A stretch of 61,451 nucleotides of DNA from Nitrosomonas stercoris (GCA_006742785.1 AP019756.1:1-61451), one strand, 5' to 3'; positions 1 through 7,668 are shown, numbered from the stretch's first letter. The notes: generated by a model from the sequence alone, not told the origin. Made by a program: numbers and translations.

Positions 1-221
1 TTAAAATTGTCATCCGCGTTAATCTGACGTAGTACGACTATCACAAACGCCAGAAAAACGAATACTACAACCGAGACAAAGCTGGAAAGCAACACAAACG
101 ACCACATAGCTACAAGAATGTGAGTTCCGACAATCAGAATGAATGGAACAATAGGGATTCCAAACATCATAGGAGGGCGCGTAGCGCCCTTAAACACCCT
201 GTCCTTGATGAGATCATTCAT
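1..221 (-). CDS. virB3: VirB3, N-terminal part (gene crosses the window ends)
   Basis: VirB3 is a small inner-membrane subunit of the type IV secretion system that works with VirB4 and VirB6. Translation from the ATG at 221, 4 bp after the virB2 stop, starts MNDLIKDRVFKGATRPPMM and has two long hydrophobic stretches, as in the TrbD/VirB3 family. The frame is still open at base 1. Treating the molecule as circular, the codon split between bases 2-1 and 61451 reads Lys and the frame continues to a TAA at 61346. The whole protein is then 108 aa, the usual VirB3 length. That continuity is read directly from the sequence; circularity is the inference. Confidence 0.93.
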   Translation of the reverse strand, partial: MNDLIKDRVFKGATRPPMMFGIPIVPFILIVGTHILVAMWSFVLLSSFVSVVVFVFLAFVIVVLRQINADDNF

Positions 222-225
222 AGCC

Positions 226-510
226 CTAACCAATTAACAAGGCGGCGATTCCAGCGCCGCCGCCAACCAAAATGCCTCCCCAGAAAACGGGGGCTACATC
301 TTTCCATTGAGCGGCCTGAAACATCATCCTGAAACCAACGAACATTAATGCGATTGTCAACACAACCGCACCGATAGATAACAACCAAGTTGAAATCGTA
401 TTAAGCATCGTCGTTCCGCGTTCCAGTTGTGCGAACGCTGGCGAACTCACCAAAGCCATACTAATAGCTAAAGTTGTTTGATTACGAAATGCCTTAAGGT
501 TTTTATACAT
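226..510 (-). CDS. virB2: VirB2 pilin precursor
   Basis: Major pilin of the VirB/D4 conjugative pilus. The 94-aa product has an N-terminal signal peptide ending around SSPAFAQ (residues 22-28), then LERGTTMLNTISTWLLSIGAVVLT and a second hydrophobic stretch with GGGAGIAALLIG at the C-terminus. This is the usual VirB2/TrbC layout of signal peptide plus two transmembrane helices. It lies between virB1 (2 bp gap) and virB3 (4 bp gap), in the order expected of a VirB operon on the minus strand. Confidence 0.93.
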   Translation of the reverse strand: MYKNLKAFRNQTTLAISMALVSSPAFAQLERGTTMLNTISTWLLSIGAVVLTIALMFVGFRMMFQAAQWKDVAPVFWGGILVGGGAGIAALLIG

Positions 511-512
511 AT

Positions 513-1181
513 TTAATCCTTTGATGGGTTAATTAACATCATTGACGACGGGTTGGTAACAGAAGATTCTCCAGATAAAAGCATGCTAGCTGGAGGGGGG
601 TGAATAACTTTAACTCGCACACCGGGTTGACTCGTGGTGTTACTAATTTTCTTGGCTTTTCCCGAATTGGATAGTGGGATGACAAACGGTGCAGATTCCA
701 TATAAATAGGATTATCCGGCGTTGAAAAAATTACTTTGTCGATATAGCGCGCCACATCAGGATTTGTTTTGCCAGCGTTTAGCTTGCCGGAGTTATAGCA
801 ACTCAAGGCCGCGTGGGTGGCGCTGTATTCTTGTGTTGCATTGAATCCAGAAAAGCGTGCCTCGGCCAGACATTGCTGAAAAATTTCGTGTGCTGCCACA
901 ACGTTTTTACACACATCAAATCCAGATTTAATATCGTTATCCCAACCTAGGCGCGAAAAATGTATTTTATTCACCTGCCCTTGGCCAATACTGAAGTTCC
1001 GTCCCAGGCTAGTGAGGTAATTAGCCGTCGCGACCGCTTCGGCAAGATTCTTTGGTTGGCGCACCAAGCGCCCACCCACGACTCCCACAGCAAACGGATT
1101 AAATCCTGATTCAACTTGATAAATCCGTTGCATTGTAGGGTGATGCAAAGCGGCGTGGCAATCAGCTGGCATATCGATCAT
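513..1181 (-). CDS. virB1: VirB1-like lytic transglycosylase
   Basis: Predicted peptidoglycan hydrolase that locally opens the murein for assembly of the secretion channel. The SLT core is recognisable: YQVESGFNPFAVGV carries the catalytic Glu, followed by FSIGQGQVN and AALSCYNSGK. I prefer the ATG at 1181 (MIDMPADC...). A longer GTG start at 1211 adds ten residues without a convincing ribosome-binding site. No clear signal peptide is visible from either start, which is unusual for a periplasmic enzyme. First virB gene of the operon, downstream of the stbA/B/C-like genes. Confidence 0.85.
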   Translation of the reverse strand: MIDMPADCHAALHHPTMQRIYQVESGFNPFAVGVVGGRLVRQPKNLAEAVATANYLTSLGRNFSIGQGQVNKIHFSRLGWDNDIKSGFDVCKNVVAAHEIFQQCLAEARFSGFNATQEYSATHAALSCYNSGKLNAGKTNPDVARYIDKVIFSTPDNPIYMESAPFVIPLSNSGKAKKISNTTSQPGVRVKVIHPPPASMLLSGESSVTNPSSMMLINPSKD

Positions 1182-1366
1182 AAGAAAGCAACAATACTTT
1201 GGCGCAAACACTTAATATTTTCCATGATTATTCACATTAAGTCAATAAAAAATAAAACTTTTTAATCAATAAAAACGTATACTTATTTAAGCGCTTTAAT
1301 TAAGCACAAACAGAATATTCTCGACTGCCTTTGTTTCTAACGCAAACGTTGCGCAAGGCGCAAAAA

Positions 1367-1426
1367 GGCGGTGTAAACCGCCATCTCTATACCAACAAAA
1401 AACAAGAACTTGCCTTGCAAGGCAAG
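1367..1426. promoter_or_regulatory. Hairpin pair in front of virB1
   Basis: GGCGG-6-CCGCC (1367-1382) and the perfect 18-bp palindrome CTTGCCTTGCAAGGCAAG (1409-1426) lie in the gap between the stbC-like gene and virB1. An AT-rich tract (1212-1310) follows towards virB1. They could attenuate transcription between the stb-like genes and the virB genes, or be a regulator site; the sequence alone does not decide. Confidence 0.4.
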
Positions 1427-1431
1427 GCGTA

Positions 1432-1839
1432 TTACTTCAACAGAGAAAGGAGTATAAGAACCAGGCTAAGCAACAAATTGAATCCCACAAGAGCACTTAA
1501 CAGCCATAGATGCTTGGTGAATGGAGAAAAACCCTCCGATATAGTTTTTGCGTTTAATTCAGCTTGTTCGCCGATTCTGGATTGGAATGTTTCAACTTCG
1601 GTTTCAAAGTCAGCTCTTGCTTTGTTGACGTGAATGGCTAAGGCACGCGCCATTGACTCCATGTCTCTAAAAGCCTCTTGGGCTACGCTCGCTGCGTTCT
1701 CTACATCGCTAGTAACACTTTCGTACAATTGAGGTAGTTCTTTTTTTAACGCCTCAATTTCCAGTAGGAGTTTTTGTATATCGAGAAGCAAGTCAGCATG
1801 TACCTGCTCCAAGATTGTTGATGAAGGCCGATCATTCAT
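1432..1839 (-). CDS. Coiled-coil membrane-anchored protein, StbC/TraM-like
   Basis: 135-aa protein with a long helical, charged segment (residues 10-110, strongly coiled-coil-like) and a C-terminal transmembrane helix (about 112-133, LWLLSALVGFNLLLSLVLILL). Gene order (DNA-binding protein, ParA-like ATPase, this protein, then oriT) resembles stbABC of IncW and traK-traL-traM of IncP. It overlaps the ATPase gene by 8 bp and is therefore probably translated with it. The homology assignment rests on context and architecture, not on a recognised sequence signature. Confidence 0.6.
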   Translation of the reverse strand: MNDRPSSTILEQVHADLLLDIQKLLLEIEALKKELPQLYESVTSDVENAASVAQEAFRDMESMARALAIHVNKARADFETEVETFQSRIGEQAELNAKTISEGFSPFTKHLWLLSALVGFNLLLSLVLILLSLLK

Positions 1840-2536
1840 TGAAAAGTGTCACAAATATTTCATCAAAGTGTTTTTTTACGCCCCTAGCCAGCCGCCCACT
1901 CGTTCTTAAACTAGCAAGTTCTCGTAATTTTTTCTTATTTTGTTCCTCGGCTGGTTTGGCCTGTATTTCTTTTATGCGAGCGGTCACATCATTCAGGTTG
2001 GCCACGACTTGATCGACGGTGCTTTTGGTAAGCAGCTCAAATACTTCGTTGTAATATACGGTTGCCCACTTGATCCCCATTTCCGCGCAATAGCCAATAA
2101 TGGAGGGAAACAAATTTTCCGCCGTTTCATCACGAGGTACATAATTTAAAATGACTTTGATTTTTGAACCTGGGATGCCAAATTCTTGCAGCTGCGTCAG
2201 CAGCTCTAAAGTATCGTTTTGCTGCTTGCCGTCCGGCACGCAAGGCACTACAAAATAATCAAAGTCCTCATGAGCGTCATCGAGATCTTTTAGCGCCGTA
2301 AACGCCTGTTCTACGTTTGATGAACCTACGTCTACAACAACATTTTCGTATAAAGTAATTTCCTCAATAACTTTTTTAAAATATTTTCCACTAACTTTTT
2401 CGCCATCAACATTTGTTGTGTTAATGCTTTCTACTTGAATCACCTCACAACCAGGGAGTCGGGGGGCCAGAAAATGTTTTGTTAGCGTGGACTTGCCCAC
2501 ATTACCTGAGAAATTAACAACTGCTATCTTTGTCAT
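1832..2536 (-). CDS. StbB/TraL-like P-loop ATPase
   Basis: 234-aa ParA/MinD-superfamily ATPase. Walker A is the variant FSGNVGKST at residues 9-17, and ENVVVDVGSSN around 65-75 is the region that follows the switch. The opening MTKIAVVNFSGNVGKST is, as I recall it, typical of StbB/TraL proteins encoded beside oriT in IncW and IncP plasmids, where they affect plasmid positioning and transfer. It overlaps the upstream TraK/StbA-like gene by 23 bp and the downstream coiled-coil gene by 8 bp. It is distinct from the true partition ParA at 7791. Confidence 0.75.
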   Translation of the reverse strand: MTKIAVVNFSGNVGKSTLTKHFLAPRLPGCEVIQVESINTTNVDGEKVSGKYFKKVIEEITLYENVVVDVGSSNVEQAFTALKDLDDAHEDFDYFVVPCVPDGKQQNDTLELLTQLQEFGIPGSKIKVILNYVPRDETAENLFPSIIGYCAEMGIKWATVYYNEVFELLTKSTVDQVVANLNDVTARIKEIQAKPAEEQNKKKLRELASLRTSGRLARGVKKHFDEIFVTLFNE

Positions 2537-2999
2537 CGTGTTTTCCTATTCCGTGTTTGTCTAATTGATCTTCATACGAGGGCTTTTTCCACTTGTTTAA
2601 AGCATCTCTTGGTGAAGATTGTCCTTTCGTTTCCACCCTATCTTGCTCTGTTTTACGCTTTGTTCGCGGGGCGAACATTTCACCTTCGACTGTCGTTGAC
2701 TCATCGAAACTCTTTGTTGAATTTTCGGGATCGCCCAAAGATGGCCGAGGATCGCGTGCCCTAAATTCACTTTCATATTTGCGAATTTCAGCATCGAAAT
2801 CAACGTTTCGACGTAGCCAGCTCGTAAACGACGAATACGTGCCCTTGTATCCCTGCGTTGCGGCGTATTTGTGAATATCTTTGAACGTTAACCCCAAATA
2901 ATGGAGAAACGCCATCTGTTTCGTTAACCGGCGTAACCCTCCTGCTCTGCTTGGCTTGGTGGATTTATAAAAATCCAGGGAACTGTCTAAATCGCTCAT
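2514..2999 (-). CDS. TraK/StbA-like putative oriT-binding protein
   Basis: 161-aa basic protein, first gene leftwards from the putative oriT. The N-terminal half (residues 20-75) resembles a helix-turn-helix: LTFKDIHKYAATQGYKGTYSSFTSWLRRN. The C-terminal half is charged and probably disordered. By position it matches TraK of IncP or StbA of IncW, which bind repeats next to oriT and control the operon. Codons here include one copy of the plasmid-wide palindrome TGTTCGC-N3-GCGAACA (2661-2677), translated as MFAPRT. Confidence 0.55.
   Translation of the reverse strand: MSDLDSSLDFYKSTKPSRAGGLRRLTKQMAFLHYLGLTFKDIHKYAATQGYKGTYSSFTSWLRRNVDFDAEIRKYESEFRARDPRPSLGDPENSTKSFDESTTVEGEMFAPRTKRKTEQDRVETKGQSSPRDALNKWKKPSYEDQLDKHGIGKHDDKDSSC
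2661..2677. promoter_or_regulatory. Palindrome copy inside the TraK/StbA-like gene
   Basis: TGTTCGCGGGGCGAACA, perfect 7-bp arms, within coding sequence. Confidence 0.6.
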
Positions 3000-3333
3000 A
3001 GGGGCAAAAACAGCTTAAAACAAAACAAAGCAATATAAAACGCAATAAAGCACATATAAGCTGAAATAAAAATTTAATGTTAAACAAATAAAAAAGAATT
3101 TACAAGTAATGTGAATCATTAAAACGCAATAAAAACGTATTAGAATGATTTAAACACGTTTGATGTGAATATTAATGGCAGTAGTCTTGATATGTGTTTA
3201 TAATGCAAAAAGGCACGCTGGGTATGTTTACACTTTGGCTACGCCTTCGGTAAAATACCCTGTGCCAAAGGTTCCACCTTTGAAACCGGAAGGCCTGGGC
3301 TTGGGAAAGCTTGGCCTTGGGGCTTAGCATCAA
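3000..3333. other. Putative oriT / divergent promoter region
   Basis: Intergenic region between the stbA/traK-like operon and mobC-relaxase, the position of oriT in IncP-type systems. The left half is very AT-rich and carries direct repeats TAAAACGCAATAAA at 3036-3049 and 3120-3133, plus an AATCATT/AATGATT inverted repeat (3114-3150). The right half has an imperfect inverted repeat GGCAC...GGGTA / TACCCTGTGCC (3212-3225, 3256-3266), whose TACCCTG resembles the P-type nic core YATCCTG. It is followed by hairpins CAAAGGT-3-ACCTTTG (3266-3282) and AAGGCC...GGCCTT. The exact nic site is not proven. Confidence 0.6.
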
Positions 3334-3362
3334 ATGAAAGCTGACTACGCCAGTATCTTAAA

Positions 3363-3379
3363 TGTTCGCGGGGCGAATA
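3363..3379. promoter_or_regulatory. Palindrome copy at the mobC start
   Basis: TGTTCGCGGGGCGAATA, one mismatch in the right arm; ends 5 bp before the preferred mobC ATG, so binding there could block mobC-relaxase translation or transcription. Confidence 0.55.
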
Positions 3380-3384
3380 CGACA

Positions 3385-3747
3385 ATGAAGCAGAAACGTG
3401 CATCAACCAAGACCGCTGTAGTGTCATTTCGCATTGGAAATGAAGCCTACGACCGGCTGAATCAGGCCAGTGCACAAGCCGGAGTCTCTACAAAGGTATG
3501 GCTTGAAGAAGCTATCTTGAATAACCGCACCCGAATTGTGCAACGGGTCAAACCCAATGCTGATTTGCGTGCTTTGGCTACCCAGATCAACCGTATGGGC
3601 AATAACCTTAACCAGGTTGCCCACACGCTCAACAGCGCCCAGCTTGCTGGCTTGTTGTCCAGGAATGAATGTTTACATGCCATTGAGCGGCTTGACCACA
3701 TTCGCGCCCTATTGAACGAAACGATTACCTATGCTCGCCAGGGTTAA
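3385..3747 (+). CDS. mobC: MobC-type relaxosome accessory protein
   Basis: Helps the relaxase to melt and nick oriT. From the ATG at 3385 the product is about 120 aa: an N-terminal ribbon-helix-helix-like segment (TAVVSFRIGNEAYDRLNQASAQ) followed by the MobC signature INRMGNNLNQVAHTLNSAQ and LDHIRALLNE. An in-frame ATG at 3334 would add 17 residues that are partly encoded by a palindrome copy (3363-3379); neither start has a strong ribosome-binding site. The 3' end overlaps the relaxase start by 17 bp, so the two are probably translationally coupled. Confidence 0.82.
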   Translation: MKQKRASTKTAVVSFRIGNEAYDRLNQASAQAGVSTKVWLEEAILNNRTRIVQRVKPNADLRALATQINRMGNNLNQVAHTLNSAQLAGLLSRNECLHAIERLDHIRALLNETITYARQG

Positions 3748-6484
3748 CGCCGCAGCGGGCGGCATCCGAGAATACCTTGAAACGGGGCGCAAAAGGGGGC
3801 GTGAATATGATCGCGATCTGGTAGACGATCGTATCCCCTTAGCCGGTGATATAGATCTGATGGACAGCATAATTAACCAGATCGAAACCAGGCAGAAAGG
3901 CGATAGCCGTTACCTGCATATCACTCTTAGCTTTGCCGAGCAGTTCACGGAAAGTAATACCCCGACCCAAGGTCGAGTGAATCTGGACACGATCCGCGCC
4001 GTGACTGAACAGTACCGGCGCGATCTCATGGCTGCGTATGACACTGAGGAATATATTTTCTACGCAGAAGCGCATATTCCAAAAGTCACGCATGATATTC
4101 ATGCGAGCACGGGCGAATCCTACGAGCGGTTGCCGCACGTTCACATCGTCATACCGATGCGAAACATTGCAACTGACCAATACCTAAACCCGCTGGGTTA
4201 CTACGGTTCCAATATGGCCTGGCACGATGCTATCAAGGAGAAAATCAACAACGATTTTCACCTAAAAAGCCCCTACGACGCGCCCCGCGCTGAACCGGCT
4301 CCCTCCCCTCTTGGGCGGCACAATGCCGCCCTTGAAAATTTGTCCGCTAAAGAGGTACGCGCCTATATCAAGCGTGAGGCCATCGAAGCTGGGGCGCAGA
4401 CCCTTGAAGACATCGCCCGCATTGCCGAGCAATACGGAGTCGTACGGGTGCGCCACGGGCGCGACGGCGACTATCTGAACGTCAAGCCCGCATGGGCTGA
4501 CAAAGGCATCAATCTTAAAGACATTACCCCTGAATCTTTACAGGCTGGCACTACGACCCCGACCCTTCGTCCCGACGCAGCAGAGATGGCTGCGAAGGTA
4601 GAACAATGGACACAACGCCGCGCCCTTGAAGTGCGCTACGTATCCAGTAAGGGCAGGTGGGCTACTTACAAGGAATTGGACGACCAGGGCAAAGCCGACT
4701 GGCTGGCCGATAAACGGTATCAATCCCGCGTAGCGTTGCTGCGTACTTTAAACCGAGGACTATATGCGTATCGAGGACGAACTGATCGTAAGGATGGAGC
4801 ACTTGAGCCAGATGTTGGCGACCATGACCGAACAGAATTTAATCATCACACAGGAACTAACCCGCATCACGCAGGCGTTGCAACGCAGCCAAGAAGCGGC
4901 CAGCCACCCGGACGTGCTCATAGAGCAGATGAACAAACTCATGGAGCCAATCGCGCGCGAAATCGCGGCGATTCGGCAGACCCTGGAATAACCAAGGAGA
5001 ATAGACATGGCAGAACACGACTCAACCGTTATCAGCCCCGTATTGCAAAGATTGGAACCTTCCCGCCTCCCGAAAGAATTCACCATTTGTCAGACTTGTC
5101 CGCACTCGGTATGGTTTTCGACGAAGGACAGACTGAAATGCTATTGCCGAGTGATGTTCCTGGTCAGTTGGGACAGTCTGAAGCCGGTGCCGATGACGGA
5201 ATGCGACGGCCCCACCATTGGCCAAGAGCAGGACGAGCTGAAGGAGTAAACCTTGCAAGCACACCAAATAGCCGCGCTTTGCAGGCAATGCGAGAGCGTG
5301 AAACTACATGCCGCGAGGCACTTGTACAGTCAGCAAGAACTCTTGAAGGCAATCGAGCAATTACGCTTGACGTTGAACCCGCCCAGCTTGCCGCTGGCCG
5401 ACTTCGCACTGCTTTGGAACAAGAAGCGATTCGAGCTGGCGACCCTCAAAAAAATGCTGGACGACAGAGAAGCGTCATCCGGGCGCAAGTGCGCGAAGAA
5501 CGCAGCCCGGTCAATGCGGCACGGCTGAAAGCCGAGACAAACCCGGCGCTGGTGATCGAGGCCGCAGCCAGGTACTACAAAATCGACCCAGCTCAATACT
5601 CGATCGGCGTAGGGCGCGATGGTACCCCGCGCATATTCCATGATGGCAAACAGTACAACCTGGGCGACTTCTTCACCAAGCACCTGAATAAATCGTGGCT
5701 GGACACCCAGCCTATTTTGATGGCGTGTCACCAGGCTTCGTTATCGGGTGCCCTGCCTCAACCGGATTTAGAAATGTGGGCAGCTTTTAACGAGTGGCGT
5801 AGCCAATCCTATAAACGCCGCCAAAATGAGCGTGAACACGCAAAAGCGCACTTTAGAACCAAAATATTGACAGTACGACACCTATACAAAACGCAAAAAC
5901 AGGCAGCACAAAAGCTAGTCGGATTGGAGCGGCAGAGCGCAATGGGCAAAGCACGCGCTTCGCGTGCTATCGCGCTAGAAGAGATTGTTTTACAGCGAAA
6001 AAACACATACCGCGACCTAAAAGCACCGAGTCGTAATGCAGAGTATCGTACCTTCCTGCATCATCTGGCTGAACGCGGCGACTTAGCCGCGCTAAGAGAG
6101 TTGCGAAGAATACAGCAAGCCCAACCAGAAACAGGCGACCCGGATTTTATTCAAGGCCAGGGCGAGGACAAGCCTGTTTTCGCGCTGCCCAATTATCGGG
6201 TAGATATTGCCGGAAATGTAATCTACCAGGATCGGGGCAAGATCATTATTAAAGACGCAAGGCAGGGAATTGAAGTGCTTAATCCTGAGCAGCGTACTTA
6301 TGATCTTGCCCTAAAAGTTGCTGTGAGCCGATACGGTAAATCTCTGACATTGAACGGGGATACCGCATTCAAGCAGCAAATGATCGAGGCCGCACGGCGT
6401 AGCGGCCTGGATTTTGAAATTAAAGATGCGAACCAGCCTCTAGCGGCTCCTGTTCGCATCAATACACAAATTCGTAAACGTTAA
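3731..6484 (+). CDS. Relaxase (P-type-like, with C-terminal LPD7-type domain)
   Basis: 917-aa conjugative relaxase that nicks oriT and pilots the strand into the recipient. The N-terminal 300 aa hold the nuclease: candidate catalytic Tyr15 or Tyr26 and the metal-binding HxH motif LPHVHIVIPMRN (residues 134-145). Residues about 345-610 are low-complexity (Arg/Gly/His/Pro-rich) because three other genes are read from the same DNA in another frame. The C-terminal end, VIYQDRGKIIIKDARQGI... YGKSLTLNGDTAFKQQMIEAA, matches the LPD7 domain found in many large relaxases. The exact MOB subfamily is uncertain. Confidence 0.88.
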   Translation: MLARVNAAAGGIREYLETGRKRGREYDRDLVDDRIPLAGDIDLMDSIINQIETRQKGDSRYLHITLSFAEQFTESNTPTQGRVNLDTIRAVTEQYRRDLMAAYDTEEYIFYAEAHIPKVTHDIHASTGESYERLPHVHIVIPMRNIATDQYLNPLGYYGSNMAWHDAIKEKINNDFHLKSPYDAPRAEPAPSPLGRHNAALENLSAKEVRAYIKREAIEAGAQTLEDIARIAEQYGVVRVRHGRDGDYLNVKPAWADKGINLKDITPESLQAGTTTPTLRPDAAEMAAKVEQWTQRRALEVRYVSSKGRWATYKELDDQGKADWLADKRYQSRVALLRTLNRGLYAYRGRTDRKDGALEPDVGDHDRTEFNHHTGTNPHHAGVATQPRSGQPPGRAHRADEQTHGANRARNRGDSADPGITKENRHGRTRLNRYQPRIAKIGTFPPPERIHHLSDLSALGMVFDEGQTEMLLPSDVPGQLGQSEAGADDGMRRPHHWPRAGRAEGVNLASTPNSRALQAMRERETTCREALVQSARTLEGNRAITLDVEPAQLAAGRLRTALEQEAIRAGDPQKNAGRQRSVIRAQVREERSPVNAARLKAETNPALVIEAAARYYKIDPAQYSIGVGRDGTPRIFHDGKQYNLGDFFTKHLNKSWLDTQPILMACHQASLSGALPQPDLEMWAAFNEWRSQSYKRRQNEREHAKAHFRTKILTVRHLYKTQKQAAQKLVGLERQSAMGKARASRAIALEEIVLQRKNTYRDLKAPSRNAEYRTFLHHLAERGDLAALRELRRIQQAQPETGDPDFIQGQGEDKPVFALPNYRVDIAGNVIYQDRGKIIIKDARQGIEVLNPEQRTYDLALKVAVSRYGKSLTLNGDTAFKQQMIEAARRSGLDFEIKDANQPLAAPVRINTQIRKR
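4764..4991 (+). CDS. Nested mobilisation protein 1 (MbeB/MbeD-like architecture)
   Basis: 75-aa protein read in the +1 frame inside the relaxase gene. It starts at ATG 4764 with GAGG seven bases upstream. The product is an uninterrupted amphipathic helix (MRIEDELIVRMEHLSQMLAT... QMNKLMEPIAREIAAIRQTLE), whereas the relaxase frame across the same bases is low-complexity. ColE1-type plasmids carry mbeB and mbeD nested in the relaxase gene in the same way, so a relaxosome accessory role is plausible. No sequence family was recognised. Confidence 0.6.
   Translation: MRIEDELIVRMEHLSQMLATMTEQNLIITQELTRITQALQRSQEAASHPDVLIEQMNKLMEPIAREIAAIRQTLE
5007..5249 (+). CDS. Nested mobilisation-region protein 2 (Cys-rich)
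   Basis: 80-aa protein, same frame as the previous nested gene and 15 bp after it, preceded by a strong ribosome-binding site (AAGGAG, 9 bases before ATG). The core has CQTCPHSVWFS, then CYCRVMFLVSW, then MTECDG, a spaced Cys pattern that suggests metal binding and looks like a real protein rather than a shadow. Its function is unknown; the position implies a role in mobilisation. Confidence 0.6.
   Translation: MAEHDSTVISPVLQRLEPSRLPKEFTICQTCPHSVWFSTKDRLKCYCRVMFLVSWDSLKPVPMTECDGPTIGQEQDELKE
5253..5528 (+). CDS. Nested mobilisation-region protein 3
   Basis: 91-aa helical protein starting at a TTG at 5253 with AAGGAG nine bases upstream, right after the stop of nested gene 2 and in the same frame. 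It has QQELLKAIEQLRLTLNP and KRFELATLKKMLDDRE segments of coiled-coil character and Cys10 and Cys13. It ends where the relaxase frame regains ordinary protein-like composition, which supports a block of overprinted genes at 4764-5528. Confidence 0.5.
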   Translation: MQAHQIAALCRQCESVKLHAARHLYSQQELLKAIEQLRLTLNPPSLPLADFALLWNKKRFELATLKKMLDDREASSGRKCAKNAARSMRHG

Positions 6485-6497
6485 AAGGATATACAGC

Positions 6498-6695
6498 ATG
6501 TACACAATCGCACAAATCGAAGCAATCACCGCAGCGATACATAACCAAGATAGCAACACATCTCAAGCAATTGCTCGTATGGAAGCTATCAGTAATATTT
6601 ATCTAAAAGCACTTGCTGATGGTGTAACCGTTGTTGAACGAGAAAGCCTCACTGAGCAAGAGATTGAAATGATCAACTATTTTCTTGTGAAGTAA
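6498..6695 (+). CDS. Small hypothetical protein downstream of relaxase
   Basis: 65-aa acidic protein with a good ribosome-binding site (AAAAGGA, 10 bases before ATG), 13 bp after the relaxase stop. No family recognised. The last 40 bp of the gene and its downstream sequence are duplicated about 249 bp further on (6906 onward) without the rest of the gene. Confidence 0.5.
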   Translation: MYTIAQIEAITAAIHNQDSNTSQAIARMEAISNIYLKALADGVTVVERESLTEQEIEMINYFLVK

Positions 6696-6755
6696 GAAAA
6701 ACCCCTACACTGAAGTAAGAAGAACCCTTACGCTATTGCAAGGTTTTAACTGAAA

Positions 6756-6772
6756 TGTTCGCCAGGCGAACA
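6756..6772. promoter_or_regulatory. Palindrome TGTTCGCCAGGCGAACA, copy in repeat unit 1
   Basis: Perfect 7-bp arms with a 3-bp spacer. Identical or near-identical copies are at 2661-2677, 3363-3379 (one mismatch), 6849-6865, 7006-7022, 10387-10403 (one mismatch), 12507-12523, 55362-55378 and 60751-60767. Candidate binding site for the plasmid ParB or for the KorA-like regulator. Confidence 0.7.
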
Positions 6773-6848
6773 TCGTTCAGTTAGATTAAGGGTTTAACCA
6801 TGCTGAAGTAAGAAGAACTCCTGCGCTATTGCAGGGTTTTAACTGAGA

Positions 6849-6865
6849 TGTTCGCCAGGCGAACA
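6849..6865. promoter_or_regulatory. Palindrome copy in repeat unit 2
   Basis: TGTTCGCCAGGCGAACA, identical to the copy at 6756. Confidence 0.7.
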
Positions 6866-7005
6866 TCATTCAGTAGGATGAAGGCTTTAACCATGGGTAT
6901 GCTTCTCAAGAGATTGAAATGATCAACTATTTTCTTGTGAAGTAAGACAAACCCCTACACTGAAGTAAGAAGAACCCTTACGCTATTGCAGGGTTTTAAC
7001 TGAGA

Positions 7006-7022
7006 TGTTCGCCTGGCGAACA
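7006..7022. promoter_or_regulatory. Palindrome copy in repeat unit 3
   Basis: TGTTCGCCTGGCGAACA; the central base differs, the arms are unchanged. Confidence 0.7.
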
Positions 7023-7026
7023 TCGT

Positions 7027-7668
7027 TCAGTAGGATGAAGGCTTTAACCATGGGTATACTTCTCGCTCCTCTGGATGTGCCTGTTCCCAACGGGCCTGCT
7101 CCGTTACAAAGTCTTTACCAGGTACCCATCTGCCGTTCTGTTCCATCGTTCCCACGTACTTAGGAGCGATGCCTGCATCCGTATAGCTATTGTCCAGATA
7201 TGCCACGCAGTAATCAGGAAGTGAATTCTTGATTCCGTAGTAAGTTTCAGTGACGCAAGCACTACTCATATTACTCATAAAGTTATTATTCCAACCCTTG
7301 CATACTTTACGCTTCATCTGAATTTGTTGAGTGCGATTCAAATAATCCGCATCGCAGCGCCCCGCACCATTTACAATGCCCTCAACAAGTTGAGGCATAT
7401 TTGCAGATACATCCTTTGCAGTGGGACACGTATTTAGAAATGAGCGGCGCGCTTTGACCGTATTGCTCCACTTTATGTGCGTAATGCTGAAATACCGACT
7501 TAGCGAAGGGTTACACTCATTGGGGCGTTGCGAAGAGGACAAACACAGGATCGCCTCACAAGCTAACCGCGTATCCCCCGTAAATACCTGGTCTGCTGTC
7601 GCGCCGCTGGAAGCTAAGGCGGTTAGCATTGCTACCCCGATTACTTTTCTCATAACAATTTTGTTCAT
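7027..7668 (-). CDS. trbM: TrbM/KikA-like periplasmic conjugation protein
   Basis: 213-aa secreted protein: signal peptide with cleavage around ASSGATA-DQ (residues 20-26), then the TrbM signature FTGDTRLACEAILCLSSSQRPNECNPSLSRYFSI (residues about 29-62), followed by further Cys residues (C80, C104, C118, C137, C153) likely in disulfides. TrbM-family proteins are mating-system accessory proteins of IncP and related plasmids. It is transcribed divergently from parA across 122 bp. Confidence 0.85.
   Translation of the reverse strand: MNKIVMRKVIGVAMLTALASSGATADQVFTGDTRLACEAILCLSSSQRPNECNPSLSRYFSITHIKWSNTVKARRSFLNTCPTAKDVSANMPQLVEGIVNGAGRCDADYLNRTQQIQMKRKVCKGWNNNFMSNMSSACVTETYYGIKNSLPDYCVAYLDNSYTDAGIAPKYVGTMEQNGRWVPGKDFVTEQARWEQAHPEEREVYPWLKPSSY

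Larger units (their letters stand above)
6656..7060. repeat. Three-copy repeat block carrying the plasmid palindrome
   Basis: Three copies of a roughly 90-bp unit (CTGAAGTAAGAAGAAC..., then a GCAGGGTTTTAACTGA segment, then the palindrome, then a GGATGAAGGCTTTAACCATG-type end) occupy 6711-6801, 6803-6894 and 6960-7052. Copies one and three also share the 3' end of the 65-aa gene, so a longer duplication of about 249 bp offset is superimposed. Each unit contains one TGTTCGC-N3-GCGAACA palindrome. The block lies between the mobilisation genes and trbM/parA. Confidence 0.85.

Noticed and set aside
1409..1426. 18-bp palindrome as a centromere
   Set aside because: Single copy and unrelated to the nine-copy palindrome; more likely a transcription or RNA structure upstream of virB1.
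6700..7060. Regularly spaced repeats that might be a CRISPR array
   Set aside because: Only three units of about 90 bp, unequal spacing, spacers are not unique (units are similar throughout) and no cas genes are present.
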